A stretch of DNA of 64,000 nucleotides. Origin: Perca fluviatilis. Its lineage: Eukaryota; Chordata; Actinopteri; Perciformes; Percidae. The stretch spans positions 11,765,524 to 11,829,523 of the forward strand of contig NC_053115.1 in assembly GCF_010015445.1 (NCBI RefSeq), given 5' to 3'. Position numbers and translations under genes: made by a program. The notes beneath the pieces are model-generated. The model was not told the origin of the DNA. It searched no databases and was given only the letters and a program-made list of their open reading frames with translations. Of the stretch, positions 51,288 to 63,980 are shown in pieces. Position 1 is the first letter of the stretch. Every line of letters starts with the position of its first letter.

Positions 51288-52077
51288 AGTGATGGTTCGG
51301 AGTAATTTCACCCTAGGGTCCTTTGCACCATGACCTCGAGCCAAACACTCCCCCAGAAGCTTTTTTCAGCTGGGTCGAACATTGGGAGAGTTAGCGTAGA
51401 GTAGCGTTATCAGCTGATTAGCTTAGCGCAGGGGCTAATGGATCCGAAGTGTCTCTTAACATTACCCCACTAATAATGCCCGAAATGATACCAAACGTCT
51501 ACAGTAGTACAAATAGGTTATGCACTCATAAAACGATGGATTGGAAAGTTTGTAAGTACACCAGAAGTTTATGAACACTTGCCTGCTGGCTTCTGCTCTC
51601 TGCTGCTGTTACTACCGGGCAGTAAGAGTGCTTAGGGTCGTCTACAAATTACAACCACGAAAAGAGATGCAACAAAAATATTTATTAATTTAATGATTAA
51701 ATAAGGTAATGTCTCCAAACGTACCTCAATTATAACTTGTCTCCTGCTAGTTATTCTACAGTACTTACTTTAAAAAATAAGTTAAATTAAAAAATATTTT
51801 TGTTGCATCTCTTTTCGGTGTTGTAATTTGTAGACGGCCCTAAGCACTCGTCTTAGAGCAGCAACAACAACAGCAGAGAGCAGAAGCCAGCAGGCAAGTG
51901 TTCATAAACTTCTGGTGTACTTACAAACTTTATAATCCATCGTCTATTCAGATGATAATGCTACTCTACGCTAACTCTCCCAATGTTCGACCCAGGTGAA
52001 AAAAGCTTCTGGGGGGGTGTTTGACTCGAGGTCATGGTGCAAAGGACCCTAGGGTGAAATTACTCCGAACCATCACT
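51288..52077. mobile_element. TTAA-flanked hairpin transposon, 790 bp
   Basis: Left end AGTGATGGTTCGGAGTAATT and right end AATTACTCCGAACCATCACT are exact complements, and the match continues for well over 100 bp with few differences (for example CCTAGGGTCCTTTGCACC). The inner part is also inverted (AAAGAGATGCAACAAAAATA against its complement), so most of the element can fold on itself. TTAA lies at 51284-51287 and 52078-52081. Non-coding. Confidence 0.87.
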
Positions 52078-52349
52078 TTAAGTGAAGTTTAGGTTTAAAT
52101 GGTGAACAGCAAGACATGAGAAAAGCCTCCGTCAACCAGTTATAAAAGTTATTGTTTACATCCATGTCAGTCTAGACTCATTATAATACATGGAGTGAGG
52201 ACTTTGAAGGAATTTATTAAAAAGGTATGAAGAGTATTTTTTGGCAAAATGGAAGATATCACTATATTGAAATGTATTCCAGTAAATAATTTACAGTGAG
52301 AGACATGCTGTCTTCACTTAGAGACTATTTTTACAGACTGATAGAGAGC

Positions 52350-52830
52350 TTCATCATAGGGCATCAACAAACACCTGAAGCCTAATATCAGCAAAACCAA
52401 TGTGCTTGCGGTGGACTACCAAAGAAACAGAAGGTCCCCTGTCCTGGTTGTCATCCAAGGAGATAAAGTGAAAAGTGTGGACTCATACAAGTACCTTGGG
52501 GTCCAAATCAATACAAACCTGGACTGGACTAACACTGAAGCCCTCTTCAGGACGGGATAGAGCAGACAGTTCTTCCTGAGCAGACTCAGATCCTTCAATG
52601 TGTGCAACAGGCTCCTGCAGAGCCAGTGCTTTGTGGTGATCTGCTGGGTTGGTGGCATAAAGGCAGTCTCAAACTGTTAAGGAAGACCAGCTAGGTGGTC
52701 AGGTTGGAACTGGCCAGTGAGGAGGCAGTGGCGGAGGGGAGGATGAGGGACAAAATCAAAGCCATCTTAAATAACCCTCCTCATCCTCTTTACAACGAGC
52801 TGTGGCAGATTGGCAGCTCGTTGCAGGGAA
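52350..52830 (+). pseudogene. LINE reverse-transcriptase C-terminal relic (CR1/L2-like)
   Basis: The plus strand reads LKPNISKTNVLAVDYQR, then KVKSVDSYKYLGVQINTNL, then DWTNTEALFRTG, a stop, SRQFFLSRLRSFNVCNRLL. These are the lysine-rich lead-in, the YKYLGV motif and the RLRSFNVC helix found near the end of CR1/L2-type LINE ORF2 proteins in fish. In-frame stops and frame drift after 52556 show it is a decayed fragment without its polymerase core. It belongs to a different lineage from the LINE at 21060-23310, because the YLG block sequences differ widely. Confidence 0.82.
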
Positions 52831-53094
52831 GGGCTGCATTTCATTAGTCGTTCAACATACCCTCTTTCACTTCCTCTCTGTCGAATCCCTGCCGCCATCA
52901 TAAGTGTTGATCCATTTGTTTGAAAAACTGAAGTGAACTTGGTGAAACCCTTGGAGGGCTGAAAAGCAAGTGAACAACGAGAGGTGTATATCCCCCACAA
53001 TGCATTTATTGCAGTTATGCATTTGGTGCAAGAAAATACATCCCTGGTTAGGTGGTGGTAATGTATAAACAGTAAAACTCTGGTTGCTGACCAC

Positions 53095-53249
53095 CAAAGA
53101 AGGACAAGATTAATAATTTGAAAGTGAGAGAGACACACAGGAAAGGCAGAAGGACAGAGGGAAGACATGCAGCAAAGAGCCCTGGCAGCTGCAGTAAAGA
53201 CTCAGCCTTAATGGTATGTGCTCTACCCGGTGAGCTACCAGGGCGCCCA
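53095..53249 (-). repeat. tRNA-derived SINE
   Basis: The minus strand reads GGGCGCCCTGGTAGCTCACC, GGGTAGAGCA and later GCTCTTTGCTGCATGTCTTC plus a C/T-rich body. Head and body match the SINE at 57836-57965. The B-box region has decayed. Confidence 0.7.
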
Positions 53250-54660
53250 ATTAGTGTATGAATTCTTAAATTACGGCCAAAACGTGTTTTGTGAGGTCAG
53301 TGACCTTGACCACCAAATTCTAACGAGTTCATCATTGAGTCCAAGTGGATGTTTGTGCCAAATAGGAAGAACTCTCCTCAAGGTGATCCTGAGATATCGC
53401 GTTCACGAGAATTGGCCATCTTTCATCAGTTTTGCGATAATCATTGTGATGCACACAGCAAAAGGGGAAATTAATAACTCTCTGACTAAATTGGATTCAC
53501 ATAGGCTCTTTGGCTCTCTCTCCATCCAAAAAGGGGTAAGAATGGGCGCTAAAGAGGGGTGTAAATTCGCAAGGTCCACACGCTCTGGCAGTGCCAGTGT
53601 GGCGACGGGTTCAATGTTGAATGAATTTGACACGCTTTTTGAAAGCAGGTGAAGTCTGAACTCTGCCATCCCAGTGAAGCACCTCTGCTTCTTGTGACAT
53701 CCTGCTGTTTCTGTTTTCCTACCAGCAGAAAGGGGCCATTTAAAAGGCCAAGTCGTTCATAATATATTGGCATGATTACCAAGCTGGTAATAGCTACAAG
53801 ACAAAAGATAATATTGAGGTGCATGATTATAAAAAATTCAAAATAAAGGCAAGGATGTTAATATCAAAATTAATTAAATTCTCAGAAATAATGCAAAAAC
53901 ATGTTAAGATGGGTCAAAATATAATGCACCTAGTAGATAATTAATATACTTGAAGAGGCCACCTAACAGCTAATAGACAAAAGTGCCTCAACAATTATCA
54001 CAGCAGTATCTAGTTGTTACAATATGCATGTTATGACAAAATGACATGATGATATTGTTTGAATTACTTTTTTTAGTGGCTCAAAATCCTTCATTTAAAA
54101 AAATATGTATATATTCTCAAGTATTCAAACTCTGAGCAGCAACAGATGTCAGAAATATATAAGGTATCATTTATCTAAATAGGAAAATGGCGAGCCATGA
54201 TATGTTAATATGATTTATAATTTAAAAGAAAACATGAAGTATTTTGTCACAATACTATTATACGTGAGACTAAAAGTGATAGTAGTAAATTATCGCCCAG
54301 CATCACCACTGCATGTGTGGAAATGAATGCTTGACTGTCAGGCAGCTACAGGAGGTGTGGGCTTCACATTAACAGCATTCTAACATTGCAACCAGCCTTC
54401 ACACTTAGGTCTCTGCCCACATCTGCTTTCTGACAACTGTTTGGACATCCTGCTAATCAGAGCTGCTCTATCTCTGTCATCCACTGTGCTAAGGTTTTTT
54501 CTTCTTCTAATTTGGCAAGCAATGTCTGCCATAAATGTAAACTATCCTAGGCTCATTAAAATATAACAGTACTGAGGCAGTAAGGCGCAACAATGTTATG
54601 AGTATACTGAATGGCTCAATCCACAGAAAATGGTGTTGCAAAGTAATTCCCAGTATTTAC

Positions 54661-54731
54661 CGGATGTAGGCCTCAGCTTTAGTAGCTGCCTCGTTGTACT
54701 GTTCAGCCATCTGTTTGTAGTTGTCAACATT
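54661..54731 (-). CDS. chchd6: MIC19/MIC25-family gene, exon linking coiled coil to CHCH domain
   Basis: The exon is 71 bp, starts in phase 0 and leaves two bases (CG) of an arginine codon to be completed by the next exon. It encodes NVDNYKQMAEQYNEAATK, then AEAYI and the split R. The pattern YK...EQY.EAA.K matches the segment between FYKEQL and the CHCH domain in MIC25 and, a little less closely, MIC19. The acceptor is TTTGTCTCCAG and the donor is CCG|GTAAATAC. The next exon starts with the single base needed to restore the frame, so the exon assignment is internally consistent. Confidence 0.87.
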
Positions 54732-57700
54732 CTGGAGACAAAGAGAGAAAGAAAGGTGAGAATCAATTCTGTAGTATTATACAGCTCTGAAAAAAATTCC
54801 AGTATACTTTTGAACATCAAGCAGGCTGGTCAGGCATATGCTGCTTTTAATTATGGATTTAACATTATCAAATTTGTACATCATATAATTTACAAACAAA
54901 GAAAACAAGATCGACTTAGTCCTCAAATCAAGTCCCATGAATAAGAGCTTAACTACTAATCTACATAATATTACGGTAGTCAAAAATAGTTTTAGCTTCA
55001 ATTCAAGCTCTAATAAGCCAACGACGATAAGGAAAATGCATATTTTATATCAAATGTCACATTTGTTAAATTAGCAACCGTTGAATTTTACAGCGCTGCT
55101 TACAAATCGGAATGCTGATGGCCTGTTCGTACTCCATAATGTTTTATTTCTTGCATGGAACAGTGGCATTTAAACAGCAATTGTTACACAGTTGGAGCCG
55201 CATATACAGCACACCTCTACTGGAGTATTCAGTGGTCACGGTGTTAACTACACTGCATCGTGGTCAGAGCTGCACTGACTAGCAAGACGTCAAGAGTATA
55301 AGTAGTTTTATAAAATGTATAAGGTATTCTGTATTTCTAGCCACAGTGCTGAGAATGTTTAAAATCATTAAGATGAATGACCAGCTTATAGACTTTGTAT
55401 CACAATATATGAAATAGTTTTTCTAGAATGCCTCAAACACAAAGCAAATCTCTCTTGCCACTCTCTCATACACGTTCACTGCGCAGTAGTCACCATTTTA
55501 AACCAATAACCCCAGCGCTCGCGATTTTACTTAATTATTCCCTATATTCCCAATAGATGGGGTGATAGGAGAGGAAGATAATTGAAGTGACTGAGCAGGG
55601 AAAAAGATGGGATCAAACACAAACCTCCTCCACAATCCCCTACTCCTCCAGTGCCCCCTAGTCAATTTCATATCTCATTATTTCACGCTGATCTGCAGAC
55701 ATGCTTCCCCTGCTTTGATTGTCTGGTGTTGGAAAAGACTCAAGTAATGTCATAGGCATCTTTTTCCTTAATCCTATCTGCTAGTATTCACTACAATGTA
55801 ATAATCTGTCCCTCTATCCTTTTCTTTCCGGTTCTTTAAAGAGAAGACAGTGAAATATAAATCATATGTCTAGTATGGAGGAGAGGATAGGTTACTCTAA
55901 TCCAATCAGTAGTGTTTAAGTATCCACACAGTCAATTTCAATTTCAGTCATCAGGGAAACTGCTGCAGTTGACTGAAGAAATATGCCAAATTAAGAGTTG
56001 TTATTTCTGTAAGTGGATTTACAAATTAACTATATCACTTTGGTGACCTCATCCACACTTTGCCATGTTTGTTGCCATTTTTGTGGCTTTGGTGCTGGAA
56101 GATGACATTCTTAATTCTGCCTACAAAGTTCGGATTGGTTCGGAAACAGACAATTAGCACAACAGCTATTTTAATCACAAAAATAAAATGAGTGGCAGCA
56201 ATTCTGTGATCTGGAACCAAGCTAAAGACAATGTATATTAGAAATACATTTATTCATGTGTCTAATGTGTACAGATTACCTTTCTTTTGTCACCTGGCTG
56301 TTAACGGTAATACACAATGCCAAACATCCCTAGGTGTAAGACTTTATCCCTTCCAGTTATGTTTTCTGGCTGTGTTATATTAGATTGCCCAGGATCGGAT
56401 TCAGAATTATACTTCTCTTGTTGCTAAGTCTCCCTTTTGCTAATATCTGGACCAGGTTTAAATACCACACCTAGACTGCAGCTCCAAGGACTGGAAGTGT
56501 AATAAATCGCAGCATCCTTTACCTTTAGAATAAAAGACAGTTCCAGACATCAGGACCCCTGCTCAGGTGGTTTATTAATCTACTAAGAATTAAACATTAC
56601 CAATAAATACCTTAATTTGAAAGTGCTACAAACCAAGCCCTGGATTCATGGACATTAAAGACACAGTAAGTCTCATTTCTTGTTGAAGGGGAGTTAGCTG
56701 ATACTCTGACTGGCTCCCTGGGCTCAGTGAATACACTCAGCAGAGGAAAGCTGAACTGAAACTTGAAAGTCTGAAGTTGCCTTGTGGGACTTTCATTGTT
56801 CTAGCCAAGATAAAAAAATAAGGCTCCACAGGGTGTTAAAGCCAAGGGTGCCTCAGATTATGCAGGACATAGAGAGTAGGGCACCAAGCAGCAAGTAGAT
56901 GGTTTAAAGGTAACGTTAACTTCTCACTGATGATTGGTGCATCCTAACAAGGCTCTATCTTGTGGGTTTGGTGGGGTCAGGCAATAGCTGATATAGTGCT
57001 TCCGACTTGGAAGAAGATAAACAAATGAACACATTTTGCAATGATAGAATGGTGGGATGCGAGGGGGTCATCTCTTTTCTAGCTCTTGCTTCCCACTCCT
57101 TTTCCTAGTTTGCACCCTTCCAATGCCAAGAGAGCGTTAGCTAGAGGAGGGAATGTAGTACACAAGGAATTGGTTGGGGGGAAAAAACACAAGTAACAAC
57201 CTTAAAATAACCACATCTGGTTTGAACTACTGGTTTAAATTGTAACTTCAGTATAAAAAAATGCCTAAAATATATTAAATTGGAGAATAAAGATTTATTT
57301 ATAGATTTAGGAGAAGCTACTGGCAGCTGCGGGCGTGGTTAAGGTATGTCTGACGGCCGCGACCAACAACAATGGCAAAAGTGATAGACGGATGGTTCAT
57401 CCAATCACCTGCCAGGTATTTTTCTGAAAGCGCCTGCCCTTTCCCAAACAGTATCCAATGACAGCTTCTCAGATGGTTCTGTGTAACAAACAATATGGTG
57501 AAGAATATAATACAATACATATAATACAGAGCGCATTGTAAAAAATGCTGCATCTAGGCCATCATTAGTCAATAAAATGAAATCATAAGTACAGCTAAGT
57601 ACAACACAAAATGGCAATATATACTTAAGTGTTTTAAGTAAATAGTAACAAAAAGGATTGTAAAATTACAAAAAAATAGCACATCAAGAGGACTGTCAAA

Positions 57701-57835
57701 TTACAAAAAGCAAGGAGGAGGGGAAAGAAACAAGGAAAAAAAAAGCAAAGAAACTCTTTTTGGCATTGTCAATCAAACAAAAAAATCCATCTGGTGTGTC
57801 AGGTTAGCACTCATCCACAAAAACTATGAAATCGA

Positions 57836-57965
57836 AGCGCCTTGGTAGCCGAGGTGGCAGCCTGGGTTCGATTCTGGCCTTGGGACCTTTGTTGCATGTC
57901 ATACCCCTCTCTCTTTCTCCCCCATTTCTACACTATTCTCTGTCAAATCAAGGCCAAAACAAAAC
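57836..57965 (+). repeat. tRNA-derived SINE
   Basis: The head GCGCCTTGGTAGCCGAGG carries an A-box-like start and GGGTTCGATTCTGG is a good B box of an RNA polymerase III promoter. The distance between the boxes is shortened. The body TTTGTTGCATGTCATACCCC and a pyrimidine-rich stretch match the SINE at 53095-53249. It is not a tRNA gene: the cloverleaf cannot be formed. Confidence 0.75.
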
Positions 57966-59343
57966 TATTAAATCATAGAATTCCTGTAATTTAATTTCTT
58001 TAAAATGTATTTGGGCAAGTAACAATTTTTTAATTGGTGAAATTGCCATCATTGCTTAAAATCTGTGCTTTGCAAATTTAAGCATTTTCCCTTGTTGTCT
58101 GGTTTGGTAAAACATGGCCACATATCTTAAAATATTGTCACTCCCATAACCCAAGTTCAACATTAGAAAGCAAACTTGTATATCATGTATTCTGGAGAGA
58201 TTCTCACAAATCTCACAATTCACAGCCTTTTCTAAATGAGATTAATTCACATTTCCTGTTCTGCCCAAAGCATGTTGTCTGTCCCTCTCACACAAACATG
58301 CAAATGCACACTAACAGTCTCTATTCATCCAAGGATATTTACAAAATGGTCAGTTTTATGGGGGGGGATGTAGTACCAGAAGTTAGTGATACCACTATCA
58401 GTCCCCATCTTGCTAATAGAATGGGAAATATGAGGAAAATGAGGAGACAGGAAGTGTGAATGTAGACTTTGGACTGTCAGGTACAGCTTATCCAGTAAAA
58501 ATATTGAGGAACTATAAGGCTGTGCGTAGCTTTTGTGTGTTTCAAAAAAATGTTGTGTCTGTTGACAGAACAGACCCAGAGCAACAGCCCCAGCTCAGCT
58601 CTCATGACACCAGAGAAGTGGCAGCACTATCACTGGCACACACACTCTGAGCTCTTCCCAGTCATTTGCACCCATGGGGACAAAAGCCCAATGTGGAGAG
58701 ACAGAAAGGGGGGATGATAACCCTCAATGGGGGGAAAGCAAGGTTTTGGGGGTGTTGGAAAAACTCATGGAGGGGATTAGTGTGGGTGCATGTGTGCTGT
58801 GTGTGTGTAAGCTTGCATACATGCAGGTGTGTGACTAAATCTGTGTTTGTATGTGAATACTTATGTTCAGATGATCCTTGCATGCACACTCGTCTGAACA
58901 CCCTCTAGCAGCTGTGGATTGAGATGGGCTGATGTCAGGATTTTGAGGGAGGGGTTGTTTCACGCTCCACGCTTGAACGAAGGGGGATTCATTTTTTCTC
59001 TTGGAGGCAGCAGTCGACAAGGGAGGGGGGAGGGATTAAAAGAGGTGAATTTTAAACTGAGACTTGTTTACAAAGTCCCAGGGTATGTTGCCACAGGGAG
59101 ACAGATATACTCCACCTGTACACTGGGAAGAGATTAGGGAGGCATCCACAAATAAACGAAGAGGAAAAGGATTGGGAGTGAGGAGAAGTAGAGGATGTAC
59201 TGGTATGTTTGGGGGGGTGTTTCACTTTCAGTCTTGGGATGTCTTTTAGTGTGTCAACCTGTATGTGTGTGGAAGTTGTGCAGTGGATTGGCCACTATAT
59301 CACAATTACCTCTGAAGTGACAGCATACACACAAATCTGTCAC

Positions 59344-59345
<2 letters not shown>

Positions 59346-59420
<75 letters not shown>
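59346..59420 (+). repeat. (CA)n microsatellite
   Basis: About 75 bp of uninterrupted CA. Confidence 0.97.
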
Positions 59421-59422
<2 letters not shown>

Positions 59423-60466
59423 AGAAGGGACTGCAGCTAAGCCAGAGTCAAATGTTGATTCAGAGGAAGATCACACACCAATTATCTGTGGATTCTCCTT
59501 CTAATCTGGCTGCTCTTGCCTTTGGCATACATCTTTGCCTCAGATCATCAACATATCAGGGCAATTGCATGATCATGAGTGTCTGCTTGTGCATGTGTGT
59601 TTTTGTAGTATGGAAAAGCTAAGACCTCTTACATTTTTTAAAGAATAAAAGCATAGACTGAAATTCACATAAAAGATAATGTCATTCAACACCTATAAAT
59701 CTCTGCTTTGCATTAACAGGATCTAATACAATACTGATGGTGACAGAGCAATGTAAAGCTGTCTTCACATGCTTGGATCCTAATTTATGTGAAAAGTGAG
59801 ACATGTTACTGTTTAAAATTGTGTTTTCCATTTATGTTTATGACCTGTGTCAGTCACAATTCAACTTTTAAGTGGCCATTTATTTCAGCCCAACTGGTAT
59901 GTGCCACAGGTATGAGAGTGTAAAAGTAAAAAAAAAAATAGGCAGGGTAAAGGAAAGGGGGCATGAAAGGAGGCCTGAATGAATGGAGTGCTAGATTGGA
60001 AAATGAAGGAAGAGAAGGAAGGAAACGAACGCCGGCTCAGGGCGCTGGCTCAGGATGGACTGTTTAATGCACAGTCCATATAGCCTCTTTATCTCTTGCT
60101 CTCAGTCTCCGTCTTTTTCACTCCCTCATCCGCATGCAGGTCAGCTGCGAGCAAGTGAGGGGTGAAAAAAAAGCAATAGAAAAACCGACTGTGGCGGCGA
60201 GCGGAGAAAGATAGAGCATCCTCCACTCTTCTGCCAATCAGTCTCCTCCGTCAAGCACTGCAGCATATGCTGCTTGCCGCACGGTGTGCAGGGGCCCTTC
60301 CATTTAACTTGGCTATGTAAAAGGTTTTCTCAGAGGCCTTAAGGAGGCGAGTGCCAGGGACCAGATAAGGTCCCCTGTCTGCCTGATGGGCCCTGCCGGA
60401 CGGAGGGAGAGCCGGGGAGAGGGAGAGTCAAGTCCCAAAGACTGTCTACTGACAGTGAGATTGTAT

Positions 60467-60732
60467 AGCTACGTTTCGACTGCGGTTCTGGGGTCTTTTA
60501 ATTCCCCAGATCTATTTTGAAGGAACTAGAAGGTTCCTTCAGCCAAGGGCTGCTCTTGGTCACAGGGGTAAACACACTCTGCAGCCTGCAGTCCGGTGTG
60601 CCTGCCCGTTTTGTGTCCTTTAGATGGAAACCGTTGCGAAAACATCCGAAAATAAGGTTGCAGTCGAAACGCAATGAGTTCCTCAGACGGTTCCTAGTTC
60701 CGGGGGAAAGTTCCTGCGGTTGAAACGTGGCT
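60467..60732. mobile_element. Small inverted-repeat transposon, 266 bp
   Basis: Left end AGCTACGTTTCGACTGC and right end GCGGTTGAAACGTGGCT are imperfect inverted repeats, and a further inner word (GCAGTCGAAACG at about 60660) repeats the terminus. TAT flanks both sides, suggesting a 3 bp target duplication as in Harbinger-type elements. The 68-codon open frame inside is chance. Confidence 0.65.
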
Positions 60733-61799
60733 TATGTGTGTCTACTTGTAAATCTTCACCCTTCATTGCTTTAATGTTTATGTTGTTTTCAGTTAATGTC
60801 AGTGTATCCTTAATAAAAATTTAAATATGTGCGCAGTATTTCCTCTACGTCTTACATTCTTGTTGTGTGCCTGTCATCTGGGTTTTTCTCTGTTTCTCTG
60901 TTTCTTCACTCGCACTCTGTAATTTTACTCTTGTGCTTCTTGTCCTTTCTTCTAACCTCTGTCATCCCTAAAAGCATAAAGCATAAAGTTGTTTTTTTTT
61001 AAATCATACACCAGTACCAACCTTGTTTCTCACAAAGTCTTTTAACAAATTTGCCCAAGTTTACTCTGTAAGTAAGAAATATTAATCAAACCACTGTGCT
61101 TGTGGCTTTTACAGGGTACAAAATATCAATGACACATTAGTGCTCAGATGAAGGGAACAGAGGTCATAATTTCTTAAAAGCACCCAACAAACTGCTTTTA
61201 TTTTTTCCCTTTTTTAAAAAAAAAAAACCACAGGGTTGCTGGCAAAATGACATAGTGATGAGAAAAGCATGGTACATTTGATTAGACAACTGAAGCTCTC
61301 CGAGAGTCAGCACTGTGAAACCTCTCTTGGGTGCTGGTCCATCAGCAGTGAGTGGTGACTCTCATGTGCCTGCTGAAACTTTCAATTCATTTACATTTAC
61401 ATTTTGACATTGGCATGTGGGCTTGACATTTCCAAGATAGGGAAGTGTCTTGTGTCTCAGCGAGATTTTATTCTCCGAGGAGTAATATGTCACGTTAAGA
61501 CTTGTTTTGATATTCCTGATGTGTGCAGACTTCTTTACAGTGAAAGCCAAAGGGATGTTTTATCTCGTTAGCGAGGTCTCCTGTTACACATTACAAAAGT
61601 GCTAGTATCTCGCTCTCTAAGCTCACACCAAAAAGACCTCCAAGGAAAAAAAAGATTTTGATCAAACACCTTGGAATGCAATTAATGCAATGCAACTAAT
61701 GGACATGTTTAAGGAAACATGTTTATAGAAAAAAACCTTTCCAATGAGTTCTGGCTATTTCCTTTAAATGGTGTTTATAAGATGCAAAATGGTCCTCAC

Positions 61800-61883
61800 C
61801 TTTTTCTCCAGTATTTCTAGTTGCTCTTTATAGAAGCTGGATATGGTGGTCAGTTCCTTCTCTTTCCTCCCCAGTTGTTTGGC
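61800..61883 (-). CDS. chchd6: MIC19/MIC25-family gene, coiled-coil exon with FYKEQL motif
   Basis: The exon is 84 bp and phase 0, encoding 28 residues: AKQLGRKEKELTTISS, then FYKEQLEILEKK. The FYKEQL core followed by a basic/acidic stretch is a recognisable signature shared by MIC19 (CHCHD3) and MIC25 (CHCHD6), just before the CHCH domain. The acceptor is a strong pyrimidine tract (CTCTTTCTCTTTCTCAG) and the donor is AAG|GTGAGG, nearly consensus. The heptad-like spacing of leucine and isoleucine among charged residues fits the known coiled coil of these proteins, which sit on the intermembrane-space side of the mitochondrial inner membrane and help hold cristae junctions. The flanking introns are 2,025 bp and 7,068 bp. 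Confidence 0.88.
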
Positions 61884-63616
61884 CTGAGAAAGAGAAAGAG
61901 AGAGAGAGTAGTAAAAGAAAATAAGGCCGTTAAAAAAGAAAATCATTAAGAAAGCAAAGCAATAAAAAACATTTTTTTAATATGACAAATCATGAAAAAC
62001 AGCTGTTGTAGAAGTTCTTCATATTGACAGATGACAATGTACTACACTAATATGACCTGTGTAGGGTTGTGTAAATACTCAATTCTGATTGCATGGCAAA
62101 TAAGGTGGAGAAGGAAATCAATCCAGGTACTAATTATCATATTTCATTCTCCAATTTTTAAACTGACATAGTATAAAGTGGGTAGAATTACTGAAAATAA
62201 TGGCCTAAAACATCACATTCACTTCTTTGCTTATGAGCACGCCACACACGTGACAGCAGCCAGAGGTAAATGCTAGGGGGAGAAGAAATGAGGCGACCGG
62301 TTGCTTTCAATGCCCAAGAGACTCAGAAAACGTGACTATAATACATTAGTGTTTTCTAAAAAAAAAAATGAAATTGATTGAATACACACCTCACCTATGA
62401 TATATTATATAGTTCAAAGTATCAATCATCTCTACTTCATGATCCAGTAAAATGTAACCACTGTATCAGCAGATGCACTACCACACACCCACTTCTGTAA
62501 ATTACAGTACAAATATGTACCAACTTTTTGCCAAATGCAAGCTAAATGCAAGCTAAGCTACAGGGGACATTAGATAGATCTTTTCTGTACCAGTGAGCAA
62601 ACACAACATAAAATAGTTTATATTTTTATTCTCTAAAAGCAGATTAACAGCACAGACATTTTAGGAGATCACTGTAAAAAGGATTATACCCTCGCCAGGT
62701 GTGTGTTTAAAGCATTAAATTGCAAGTTCATGTTTTTCAATGCATTATTTTGTATGTGTAACTTTTCATGTGTTACCTCATACATCCACTCTATGAATAT
62801 ATCATAATTAAATGATGCTTGATTGAAATGTTTAATAATATGACAAGTGCATCACATTTACACCACAAAGTAAAAAACAAAAGAATGGTATTTACTAGCG
62901 GGTCCATCTAATGTAACAGAACTTACAAAACTACTCAGGTGGCATGTGACTGGTACACCGGCGGCACGGCCTGACAGGGCGATGCTGGCGTTAGGTGGAG
63001 GTGAAAGGATTTAATATGCCCGCTGAGCCAAGCTTTGACAGGCAGCGAGATGGCAGATGGCTGTAGGAAGACCCATAGTTAGGGCTATGGCGTAGCAGCA
63101 TGCAAGTAGAGAAAGATAGGAGGCAGACGTCAAAAAGATACACTGTGAAAACAAGTTGCCAGTTCAGCTTTAGAAATGTACATGCACTAGGAGGTTTAAA
63201 ATAGAAGATTCATTTTTTTCATTTGAGGAAAAGTTTTAGTAGAAGGTGTAACATGAGTAAGGTGATGGAGACACCTTGTTTTAACAGCATTAGGCTTCAC
63301 AGTGTGTCAATATCATTACACAATCCCATAGAGTGGAATGAAAAGGGATTCCTTTATGATAAATATTTATCAAAATAAGATCATGAACAGAGAAAGAAAA
63401 AGGGTAATAAGGAGCTATTGCACTGCAAAAAGAAAATAACAGAGATAGTCAAAGGAGATGTACATGATCCAAAATGTAGGACAACAGCAAGCCAACTACT
63501 ATACTTCACCATGTCATCAGCTCAATGTTTTCACTCACTGTGCATTACTAATCCATCTATCCATCTCATTTTATATTATTCACTTGTTATATTACAAAAA
63601 AGGAGGGGGGGTTGGG

Positions 63617-63618
<2 letters not shown>

Positions 63619-63651
<33 letters not shown>

Positions 63652-63677
63652 TGTGTGTTTGTGTGCGCGCGTGTGTG
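63619..63677 (+). repeat. (GT)n microsatellite, imperfect
   Basis: GT array with GGGT, TTTG and GCGCGC interruptions, lying in the intron about 230 bp downstream (in gene direction) of the exon at 63909. Confidence 0.95.
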
Positions 63678-63908
63678 TAAAATACTTATTTTCGTAACAA
63701 TCAAGTATCAAAAACTGAGGAGGACACGCTGTTGGATGCTGTCCTCCTCTCCTACTCTTTCTTCAATGCCTAATGAATCTCTCTTTCTCTCCCTGACCCT
63801 GTCTTTCTGCTTGAGCAGCACTGGTTGAAGCCTGAAAATATTGTAAACAAATTAATAACATAACTAATTACAGTGGTTGGACTGTTGAGCTCTGTTTCAG
63901 ACTGATAC

Positions 63909-63980
63909 CTCCAGTTCACGCTGGTCCTCATCCTCAATACGTGCCTTTTTCAGTCGCGGAAAATACTTTTCAATACTCAT
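63909..63980 (-). CDS. chchd6: MIC19/MIC25-family gene, internal coding exon (first one visible)
   Basis: The exon is 72 bp, phase 0 at both ends, and encodes 24 charged residues beginning MSIEKYFPRLKK and ending DEDQRELE. On the minus strand it follows a plausible acceptor (TGCTTCAATCCAG) and ends at a good donor (GAG|GTATCA). It joins in frame to the exon at 61800-61883. In the family this stretch lies in the charged, helical middle region before the FYKEQL segment. Sequence similarity here is weak, which is usual for this region, so the call rests on splice sites, reading frame and position. The frame stays open upstream to the window edge (FAASIQ), so the acceptor could be wrong and the exon could be longer. 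Earlier exons, including the start codon and any N-myristoylation site, lie beyond base 64000. Confidence 0.62.

Larger units (their letters stand above)
54732..63908 (-). other. chchd6: 7.1 kb and 2.0 kb introns of the MICOS gene (exon at 61800-61883 between them)
   Basis: Both introns are phase 0. They hold one tRNA-derived SINE (57836-57965), a 266 bp inverted-repeat element (60467-60732), CA/TG arrays (59346-59420, 63619-63677) and otherwise AT-rich sequence. No further exon was recognised. Confidence 0.7.

Noticed and set aside
53218..53652. 144-codon plus-strand frame as a gene
   Set aside because: Its start overlaps the SINE on the other strand and no domain is recognisable.
57836..57900. 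tRNA gene
   Set aside because: Only box-like promoter words are present; the cloverleaf cannot be formed and the sequence continues as a SINE body.
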